Of a DNA stretch of 5,329 nucleotides, positions 1 to 4,125 are shown piece by piece. The stretch comes from Chloroflexia bacterium (lineage in GTDB: Bacteria > Chloroflexota > Chloroflexia > QHBQ01 > JADMIH01). The notes under the pieces were generated by a model. The model did not search any database. It was not told the origin of the DNA and was given only the letters and a program-made list of their open reading frames with translations. Numbering within the stretch: the first letter of the stretch is position 1; every line of letters begins with the position of its first letter. The stretch spans positions 1 to 5,329 of the forward strand of contig JAICKM010000508.1 in NCBI GenBank assembly GCA_025927935.1, in the 5' to 3' direction. Made by a program: the position numbers and the translations under genes.

Positions 1-192
1 CTTGCCGTAGTCCATCAGGCGGCAGACCGGGGGCACGGCATTGGGGGCCACCTCGACCAGGTCGAGATCGCGCTGGCGGGCCAGGTTCAATGCGTCGCGG
101 GCGAACATGATGCCCATCTGCTCGCCGTTTTCGTCGATCACGCGCACCTCGCGTGCGCGAATGCGATCGTTTACCCGCAGTGTTTTGGTGAT
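1..192 (-). CDS. infC: Translation initiation factor IF-3, N-terminal part (runs off window)
   Basis: IF-3 binds the 30S subunit and checks start-codon and initiator-tRNA pairing. The 64 visible codons give the typical N-terminal domain: [16 protein letters not shown] near the start, then [17 protein letters not shown] and [11 protein letters not shown], the hallmark IF-3 segment before the linker helix. The frame is open to the window edge, so the linker and C-terminal domain lie outside. No ATG, GTG or TTG stands at the expected start. The best start is ATC at 192-190, six bases after GGAGAGGAG on this strand; the first in-frame alternatives are GTG codons 16 and 18 and ATG codon 26, inside the conserved core. 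A non-AUG start is a known infC trait (AUU in E. coli), because IF-3 discriminates against such codons and so controls its own synthesis. The identity is very sure; the exact start is likely. rpmI and rplT usually follow infC but are not visible here. Confidence 0.95.
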   Translation of the reverse strand, partial: MTKTLRVNDRIRAREVRVIDENGEQMGIMFARDALNLARQRDLDLVEVAPNAVPPVCRLMDYGK

Positions 193-326
193 AGTAGACT
201 CCTCTCCTACATTTCCGGCAATGCCTGCAACGGAAACGGAAAACAGCCGTCAGTTAGCAGCACACCGTGTTCCCGTCAGGAGTGGTAGGGAGAGTGCTTG
301 CCGGAACCGAAGGCTTATCAAATACC
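193..326 (-). promoter_or_regulatory. infC leader with candidate SD-sequestering pseudoknot
   Basis: If transcription starts near 326, the leader is about 134 nt. Two pairings are visible. TTCCGGCAA (306-298 read on -) is a perfect 9-bp match to TTGCCGGAA (221-213). Inside the loop so formed, CTCTCCCTA (294-286) can pair with TAGGAGAG of the RBS (209-202) with one bulged C; ACTCCT (283-278) can alternatively pair with AGGAGT (203-198). Because the RBS lies outside the 9-bp stem, the two pairings cross, giving an H-type pseudoknot that would hide the SD sequence. IF-3/L35/L20 operons are known to be autoregulated through structured leaders, including an L20-binding pseudoknot in E. coli. The pairing is seen in the sequence; the regulatory role and the ligand are inferred. 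Confidence 0.5.
199..207 (-). promoter_or_regulatory. Strong RBS fixing the AUC start of infC
   Basis: On the - strand this reads GGAGAGGAG, followed by six bases (TCTACT) and then ATC. It is purine-rich and long, and it sits at ideal spacing only for the ATC codon at 192-190. This is the main evidence for the unusual start. Confidence 0.75.
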
Positions 327-332
327 TGCATA

Positions 333-362
333 ATCTTAGCATATGCAATACTATAACGTCAA
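333..362 (-). promoter_or_regulatory. Candidate infC promoter
   Basis: On the - strand: TTGACG (-35, 362-357), an 18-bp spacer, then TAAGAT (-10, 338-333) preceded by TGC, which makes it an extended -10. The predicted start of transcription is near 326. It is the best sigma-70-like match in the 425-bp divergent spacer for leftward transcription. The spacer here is locally AT-rich compared with the genes. Confidence 0.55.
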
Positions 363-436
363 TAGCCGGCATGTTGGATGCAGGCACAATCCGCCTAACG
401 ACCGACCGCTGCGGCGGGTCCTGCCGGCCGTCTCAC

Positions 437-511
437 ATCCGTTCCTAAGTTCACCGCGAAGGAATGAAGAACGCGAAGATTTTTTAGATTAGTTTTGTGC
501 TTCGCGTCTTC
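437..511 (-). repeat. Dispersed 75-bp palindromic element, copy 1 (inverted)
   Basis: Read on the - strand, 511 to 437 aligns without gaps to 2202-2276 on the + strand, with 57 of 75 bases equal by hand count. Conserved blocks are GAAGACGCGA at one end, ATCTTCGC in the middle, CTTCGCGG and GAACGGAT at the other end. The element is itself an inverted repeat: GAAGAACGCGAAG (466-478) pairs with CTTCGCGTCTTC (500-511) with one bulged A, around an AT-rich loop. It lies between the infC and nrtR promoters. It contains no convincing ORF and resembles a REP-like or MITE-like intergenic repeat. Confidence 0.75.
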
Positions 512-557
512 CCTGGAAAGGCGGAAGGATGGGTAGCAAGCGGATCGTTGTATACTC

Positions 558-586
558 TTGACAGGCACCTGTAACCGTGTTATAAT
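558..586 (+). promoter_or_regulatory. Consensus sigma-70 promoter of the nrtR-pncA operon
   Basis: TTGACA (558-563), exactly 17 bp, then TATAAT (581-586): a perfect match to the housekeeping consensus in both boxes. Transcription should start near 593, giving a leader of about 26 nt before the nrtR ATG at 619. The spacer contains the small inverted repeat ACAGG-CA-CCTGT (561-572). So strong a core promoter for a regulator gene implies that it is held down by a repressor. Confidence 0.85.
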
Positions 587-606
587 AAGTGTACTAACTA
601 CACTAA
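586..606 (+). promoter_or_regulatory. Candidate NrtR operator, 21-bp inverted repeat
   Basis: TAAGTGTA (586-593), CTAAC (594-598), TACACTAA (599-606). The arms match at 7 of 8 positions, with the inner six (AGTGTA/TACACT) perfect. The site shares its first base with the -10 box and covers the predicted transcription start, a classic repressor position. NrtR proteins are known to bind palindromes of about 21 bp near NAD genes, and nrtR is the next gene. The symmetry is seen; binding by this NrtR is inferred. Confidence 0.7.
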
Positions 607-618
607 TGAGGAGTTGGC

Positions 619-1368
619 ATGGCGGAGAACAGCGAGCGGCAAGCGGCGGAGCGCAGCACAGCGGAAGGTTACGATGTCACCCGCTACCAGCGCCCGTCGG
701 TCACGGTGGATCTGGTGATCCTGACCATCCAGGACGCCGACCTGAAGGTGTTGCTGGTGCGGCGCGGCCAGTGGCCCTACGAGGGCATGTGGGCGCTGCC
801 GGGCGGCTTTGTCCACATGGACGAGTCGCTGCACGAGACGGCGCGGCGCGAACTGGCCGAGGAAACCGGGCTGGCCGGCGAGGATATCTACCTGGAGCAG
901 CTCTACACCTTCGGCGAGCCGGGCCGCGACCCGCGCACCCGCGTCATCACGGTGGCCTATTTCGCCCTGGTGCCCGCCGATGTGAGCCGGCGCCTGCGCC
1001 CTGGCACCGATGCCGCCGCCGTGCGCTGGTTCTCGGTCTACCATCTGCCCGATCTGGCGTTCGATCATGCGCGCATTGTGGCCCTGGCGCTGCAACGTCT
1101 GCGCGGCAAACTCGATTGGACGCCCATCGCGTTTCGCCTGCTGCCGGAGCAGTTCACTATGAGCCAGCTACGCAGCGCCTATCAGATCATCCTCGACCGG
1201 GAGTTGGATAAGCAGAACTTCAGCAAGAAGATGCTGCACAGCCGGTCCAAGGTGATCGAGCCGGTGCCGAACGCCCTGGTCACGGGGGCGCACCGCCCGG
1301 CGCAACTCTACCGCTTTGTGGAAGAAGGTCGTTATGAGTGGGGCGCCACCGCCGGAGATCAGCCGTAA
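619..1368 (+). CDS. nrtR: NrtR-type regulator: Nudix domain plus winged helix
   Basis: Predicted 249-aa repressor of NAD metabolism. Residues about 25-145 form a Nudix domain (WALPGGFV around 58-65) and about 165-235 a winged helix, with LDKQNFSKKML (196-206) as the likely recognition-helix region and HRPAQLYRF (225-233) as the wing strand that typifies NrtR. In the family, ADP-ribose binds the Nudix part and releases DNA. The full signature G-x5-E-x7-REL-x-EE-x-GL is intact at 63-85, although well-studied NrtR proteins have lost catalytic residues, so this one might still cleave ADP-ribose. QLYTFGEPGRDPR (94-106) also recalls ADP-ribose pyrophosphatases. The ATG has GAGGAG five bases upstream (608-613). 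pncA follows after 25 bp with no visible terminator, so the two form an operon, probably repressed by NrtR itself. A plain Nudix hydrolase is the alternative, but the C-terminal domain argues against it. Confidence 0.9.
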   Translation: MAENSERQAAERSTAEGYDVTRYQRPSVTVDLVILTIQDADLKVLLVRRGQWPYEGMWALPGGFVHMDESLHETARRELAEETGLAGEDIYLEQLYTFGEPGRDPRTRVITVAYFALVPADVSRRLRPGTDAAAVRWFSVYHLPDLAFDHARIVALALQRLRGKLDWTPIAFRLLPEQFTMSQLRSAYQIILDRELDKQNFSKKMLHSRSKVIEPVPNALVTGAHRPAQLYRFVEEGRYEWGATAGDQP

Positions 1369-1393
1369 GGGGCGCCCAGAGGGAGCAAATACC

Positions 1394-2170
1394 ATGACTA
1401 CGGATGTTCAGACCTTGAAGACGACTACCACCCCCCGCAGTGGCCGGGAGTTGCTCGCCGGTAGCGGGCCGTTTCTCGATTGGCTGGGCGATTGGTATGA
1501 TCGCCTGCCCACCGTGCCGCTGGGCGATGTGATCCGCGATCCGGCGCGCACCGCGCTGGTCTCGGTCGATATGATCAACGGCTTCTGCTACGAAGGCCCG
1601 CTCAGCGGTCCGCGCGTGGCCGGTATCGTCGACCCGATTGCCGCGCTCATGCAGGCCGTCCATGACGCCGGGGTGCGTCGCTTCGTCCTCACCCAGGATA
1701 CCCACGACCCGGCAGCGCCCGAATTCGCCCAATGGGGGCCGCACTGCATCCGCGGCACCAGCGAGGCCCAGACGGTCGCGCCGTTCACCGCGCTGCCCTT
1801 CGCCGGGGAGTTCCTGGTGCTGGAGAAAAACAGCATCAGCAGCAGCCACAGCACCGGCTTTGATGCCTGGCTGGACGACCCGGCCCAGGCCGCCGTCGAT
1901 ACGTTCATCGTTGTGGGCGACTGCACCGATCTTTGCACTTACCAACTTGCCATGCATCTGAAGATCCGCGCCAACGCGGCGGGCCGCGAGGTCCGCGTGG
2001 TGGTGCCCGAAGACTGCGTGCAGACCTTCGACATGCCGGTGCCCACGGCGCAGCAGCTAGGCATCTTGCCGCATGACGGCGACCTGCATCACCTCTTCTT
2101 CCTCTACCACATGGCGCTCAACGGCTGCGAAGTTGTCCGCCACATCGCCGCCCTCACCCCCGCTGGGTGA
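1394..2170 (+). CDS. pncA: Nicotinamidase (isochorismatase-like cysteine hydrolase)
   Basis: Predicted to hydrolyse nicotinamide to nicotinic acid and ammonia in the cytoplasm, the first step of NAD salvage by this route. The 258-aa product shows the cysteine hydrolase triad: D59 (ALVSVDMINGF), K145 (VLEKNS) and C181 (GDCTDLCTY). D102 and H104 (QDTHDP) and H117 (WGPHCIRGT) match the metal-binding residues of nicotinamidases, which isochorismatases lack. About 50 residues precede the core, making it longer than the common 180-215 aa enzymes. The start at 1394 is chosen for GAGGGAG eight bases upstream (1379-1385). An in-frame ATG at 1334 overlaps nrtR and adds 20 residues without family character. 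A 7-bp stem, GGGCGCC (1341-1347) with GGCGCCC (1371-1377), abuts the RBS. Pairing with nrtR strongly supports NAD salvage; another small amide hydrolase remains possible. Confidence 0.85.
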   Translation: MTTDVQTLKTTTTPRSGRELLAGSGPFLDWLGDWYDRLPTVPLGDVIRDPARTALVSVDMINGFCYEGPLSGPRVAGIVDPIAALMQAVHDAGVRRFVLTQDTHDPAAPEFAQWGPHCIRGTSEAQTVAPFTALPFAGEFLVLEKNSISSSHSTGFDAWLDDPAQAAVDTFIVVGDCTDLCTYQLAMHLKIRANAAGREVRVVVPEDCVQTFDMPVPTAQQLGILPHDGDLHHLFFLYHMALNGCEVVRHIAALTPAG

Positions 2171-2172
2171 TT

Positions 2173-2197
2173 GTGGGCCGTGCCCACGTATTGGGCA
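2173..2197 (+). terminator. Two overlapping, mutually exclusive hairpins after pncA
   Basis: GTGGGC-CGT-GCCCAC (2173-2187) and TGCCCA-CGTAT-TGGGCA (2181-2197) share the central GCCCA arm, so only one can form at a time. They begin two bases after the pncA stop. No T tract follows, so intrinsic termination would be weak; together with the repeat stem at 2198-2259 the stretch probably ends or stabilises the operon transcript. The terminator role is inferred. Confidence 0.4.
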
Positions 2198-2201
2198 CCG
2201 C

Positions 2202-2276
2202 GAAGACGCGAAGAACAAGATTTATATAAATGATCTTCGCCTCCTTCGCGTCTTCGCGGGGAAATCGTGAACGGAT
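2202..2276 (+). repeat. Dispersed 75-bp palindromic element, copy 2
   Basis: The partner of the element at 437-511, in opposite orientation, with equal length and no gaps in the alignment. This copy has a perfect 16-bp inverted repeat, CCGCGAAGACGCGAAG (2198-2213) with CTTCGCGTCTTCGCGG (2244-2259), around a 30-nt AT-rich loop. The left arm is built from the 8-mer CGCGAAGA twice in tandem (2199-2214). It lies in the gap between pncA and the next Nudix gene and contains no gene. Similar GCGAAG/CTTCGC arrays are, from memory, common between genes of Chloroflexota and other environmental bacteria. Confidence 0.8.
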
Positions 2277-2291
2277 CTAAGAGCAAAGTGA

Positions 2292-2320
2292 TTGCCAGCC
2301 AGGGATCTTTGCTGTATACT
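2292..2320 (+). promoter_or_regulatory. Candidate promoter of the second Nudix gene
   Basis: TTGCCA (2292-2297), 17-bp spacer, TATACT (2315-2320). The predicted transcription start is about 2326-2328, at or next to the GTG at 2328. The same -10 hexamer TATACT occurs in front of queG. Confidence 0.65.
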
Positions 2321-2327
2321 GCACGGC

Positions 2328-2834
2328 GTGTGGCTTGACCGGTTGGGCGGCCTGAAACGGCTCCTGTTGTTCGTGTGGCGCACGGTCCCGATGACCTCGC
2401 GTATCCGATCCATGCTCTACTGGCTCATCAGTACCAAGTATGGAATCGGCGTGCAGGCGTTGGTCTTCGACGAGGCCGGGCGCCTGTTGCTGTTGCACCA
2501 TACCTACAAGGGGCGCTATCCCTGGGGCTTGCCCGGGGGCGGCATGGGCCGCGGGGAGACGACCGCCGAGGCGACGCTGCGCGAGTTGCGGGAAGAAGCC
2601 GGGCTGCACGGCACGATTCAGGCGCTAATCGGAGTGGAAACACACCCCCACCGGCTCGTGATCGAGATTTTCTATCTCTGCCGGGCGCACGGGGGCACGT
2701 TTCACCCAAACGCCGAAATCGCCGCCTGCGCCTATTTTGCGCTCGACGCCTTGCCGCCCGACCTGGAGCCGCGGTTGCGCCGGATCGTCCTGGCCTATGC
2801 CGCCACGGGCCGCTTGCCGGTACGCCCAAATTGA
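2328..2834 (+). CDS. Stand-alone Nudix hydrolase
   Basis: A 168-aa Nudix protein that probably hydrolyses a nucleoside-diphosphate-linked substrate; the sequence does not reveal which. The Nudix signature is complete: G71, E77, then RELREEAGL (85-93), preceded by YPWGLPGG (64-71). Residues 1-40 form a hydrophobic and basic segment (LKRLLLFVW, MLYWLISTKYGIGV) of the kind seen before the fold in related short Nudix proteins. The start is uncertain. GTG 2328 coincides with the predicted transcription start, so the mRNA would be leaderless, and no SD sequence precedes GTG 2328, TTG 2343 or ATG 2391. GTG 2328 is preferred because it keeps the N-terminal segment and fits the promoter; the in-frame TTG at 2292 overlaps the -35 box and is unlikely. 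Unlike NrtR at 619 it has no DNA-binding domain. It lies outside the NrtR operon, with its own promoter. Confidence 0.85.
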   Translation: MWLDRLGGLKRLLLFVWRTVPMTSRIRSMLYWLISTKYGIGVQALVFDEAGRLLLLHHTYKGRYPWGLPGGGMGRGETTAEATLRELREEAGLHGTIQALIGVETHPHRLVIEIFYLCRAHGGTFHPNAEIAACAYFALDALPPDLEPRLRRIVLAYAATGRLPVRPN

Positions 2835-2875
2835 GCCGCGTAGCGGCACTATCCTTGCTGAGGCCCCTGCGGGCC
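2835..2875 (+). terminator. Two tandem GC-rich hairpins after the Nudix gene
   Basis: GCCGC-GTA-GCGGC (2835-2847) starts at the first base after the stop codon, and GGCCC-CTGC-GGGCC (2862-2875) follows. Neither has a T tract. They may slow or end transcription or protect the 3' end. The rest of the gap up to 2986 holds a 12-bp palindrome (CCGGCATGCCGG, 2915-2926) and direct repeats near the next RBS, but no gene. Confidence 0.4.
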
Positions 2876-2948
2876 GGGCGCGGTTAGGTACAGCGGGATT
2901 TGTGCTGTGTGACGCCGGCATGCCGGGCCATCCGTCGCTATCGAGATT

Positions 2949-2981
2949 GTATTGAGCCTGTATTGAGACTGTCACCGAGGA
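2949..2981 (+). repeat. 11-bp direct repeats before the lipoprotein RBS
   Basis: GTATTGAGCCT (2949-2959) and GTATTGAGACT (2960-2970) differ at one base; a third, diverged unit GTCACCGAGGA (2971-2981) runs into the SD sequence. The period of one helical turn is typical of sites for OmpR/PhoB-type response regulators. No clear -10/-35 pair is seen nearby, so the site could also be a chance tandem duplication. Confidence 0.5.
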
Positions 2982-2986
2982 GATCT

Positions 2987-4015
2987 ATGCTACGCTGCCT
3001 CTCTGATCCGTCCGCCGTTTCACGGGCGCGCCTGGCCGGGCGCGTCCGGCGTCTTGCGCCGGCCCTGCTCGTGCCGCTGCTCTTGCTCGCCGCGTGTACC
3101 TCGCCGACGATCCGCAACGATCCAGCCTCCGTCGGCAACTACGAGGTCAGCATCCGCGTCGATCCGCCCAGTCTGCAATACGGCCAGAAGGCGACGATCA
3201 ATTACGCTTTTACCGATAAAACCACCGGCAAGCAGGTCACGAACTTGCCCCTGGTGCAGAATGCCACCGTGCATACCGTGCTGGTGAACCACGACATGAG
3301 CTATTTCCGCACCGGCCAGGCGGCCGGCCCGGTGGGCGGCGCCTACCCGGTCAACCTGCACTTCGGTGACCCCGACTCCTACCGGCTCTATGCCGAATTT
3401 ACCACCGGCTACACCCCGACCCAGCGGCTCGTCTACACCCATACACTCCAGTTCGGCCTCAACGCCCCGTCGCTGGAGGTGCCGGCCCCGCTGGTCGAGA
3501 GTCCCACCCCGCGTCAAAAATCCTTCTATGGTGTGGCTGTCGGGTTGGACGCCGGCGGCCCGATCAAGGCCAACGAGTCGACCACGTTTCACTATACGCT
3601 CACCACTGCGGAGGGCGGCCAGCCGATTCGCGATCTGGATCCGTATAACAGCGCCGCTGGGCATCTCTACATCATCAGCGCCGACGGCGAAGAGTATGAG
3701 CATCTGGTGGCGGCGGAGTCGGTGGCGGGCCTGGGCAATGCCCAGTACGAGCCGACCAGCGGCGGCATGACCGGCTCGACCAGCGGCAACCCGGTGGCCC
3801 CCGGCCAGCCCGGCGCGACCGCGCTCCCCGGTGAGGTCACGCCCACCGCCGGGGCGACCCCGGTCGCCGGGGCCACCCCTGCCCCCCGCCCGCCCCTGGG
3901 GCCGGGCCTGACCTTTGAGCATAAGTTCAGCAAGCCCGGCCTCTATAAAGCCTGGCTGCAATTCCTCTGGCACGGCCAGGTCGTGACGGCGGACTACGTG
4001 GTGCGCGTCCAATAG
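2987..4015 (+). CDS. Two-domain surface lipoprotein of unknown function
   Basis: A 342-aa predicted lipoprotein. An Arg-rich start (13-22) leads into a hydrophobic stretch and the lipobox LLAAC, with C37 as the lipidated residue. Two similar beta-rich modules follow. The first is about 52-156, with HTVLVNHDMSYF (96-107) and SYRLYAEF (131-138). The second is about 178-342, with GHLYIISADGEEYEHL (225-240) and GLYKAWLQF (318-326). This order recalls YtkA-like and related extracytoplasmic domains, some linked to copper, but the metal-binding His pattern is not clear, so no function is assigned. The second module is split by a linker at about 245-307, rich in Pro, Ala, Gly and Thr, with repeated GATP units (289-298). 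The ATG has GAGGAG four bases upstream (2977-2982); an in-frame extension to 2900 lacks an RBS and would bury the signal peptide. A strong terminator follows, so this is probably a single-gene unit. Confidence 0.85.
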   Translation: MLRCLSDPSAVSRARLAGRVRRLAPALLVPLLLLAACTSPTIRNDPASVGNYEVSIRVDPPSLQYGQKATINYAFTDKTTGKQVTNLPLVQNATVHTVLVNHDMSYFRTGQAAGPVGGAYPVNLHFGDPDSYRLYAEFTTGYTPTQRLVYTHTLQFGLNAPSLEVPAPLVESPTPRQKSFYGVAVGLDAGGPIKANESTTFHYTLTTAEGGQPIRDLDPYNSAAGHLYIISADGEEYEHLVAAESVAGLGNAQYEPTSGGMTGSTSGNPVAPGQPGATALPGEVTPTAGATPVAGATPAPRPPLGPGLTFEHKFSKPGLYKAWLQFLWHGQVVTADYVVRVQ

Positions 4016-4034
4016 CGACCCGGCCCACCCGCAC

Positions 4035-4069
4035 AGCGCCCTGCCTCATCGGGCAGGGCGCTTTTGTTT
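4035..4069 (+). terminator. Intrinsic terminator of the lipoprotein gene
   Basis: A perfect 11-bp GC-rich stem, AGCGCCCTGCC (4035-4045) with GGCAGGGCGCT (4052-4062), a six-base loop TCATCG, then TTTTGTTT. It lies 19 bp after the stop codon and is the only textbook Rho-independent terminator in the window. Confidence 0.9.
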
Positions 4070-4081
4070 GTCCGGGCGAGT

Positions 4082-4090
4082 TGTTATACT
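4082..4090 (+). promoter_or_regulatory. Extended -10 promoter of queG
   Basis: TGT followed by TATACT (4085-4090) fits the extended -10 motif TGnTATAAT. The -35 position at 17 bp would fall on TTTTGT (4062-4067), the T tract of the preceding terminator, and is weak, as is usual for extended -10 promoters. Predicted transcription start near 4097, giving a leader of about 29 nt. An alternative -10, TACAAT at 4102-4107, is less well placed. Confidence 0.55.
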
Positions 4091-4125
4091 TAGGGTATCG
4101 GTACAATAGGGAAAGGTACGTCGTG

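Noticed and set aside
41..448. A 135-codon open frame on the + strand
   Set aside because: It runs antisense to the start and leader of infC, has an Arg/Ser-rich composition typical of a shadow frame, and has no RBS or family resemblance.
551..556. A further TATACT just upstream of the nrtR -35 box
   Set aside because: The -35 position at normal spacing (GATGGG) does not fit, and the perfect promoter immediately downstream explains expression.
1334..1393. An earlier in-frame ATG for pncA at 1334
   Set aside because: It overlaps the nrtR coding end and adds a stretch that is only the other-frame reading of nrtR and the spacer; the RBS at 1379-1385 favours 1394.
2198..2259. The GCGAAG arrays considered as a CRISPR or tandem-repeat locus
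   Set aside because: There are only two short units per arm, arranged as a palindrome with no spacers and no cas gene, so a dispersed hairpin element fits better.
2915..2926. Perfect 12-bp palindrome CCGGCATGCCGG
   Set aside because: Self-complementary with no loop, GC-rich and isolated; it may be chance in this base composition and no second copy of full length is seen.
3840..3900. Repetitive GC-rich DNA in the lipoprotein gene considered as a separate repeat or a frameshift
   Set aside because: The frame stays open and in phase through it and resumes the conserved module afterwards; it encodes a Pro/Ala/Thr linker.
3020..4012. A 330-codon open frame antisense to the lipoprotein gene
   Set aside because: It is Gly/Arg/Ala-rich, mirrors the codon bias of the real gene, has no family motif, and the lipoprotein on the + strand has a clear RBS, lipobox and terminator.
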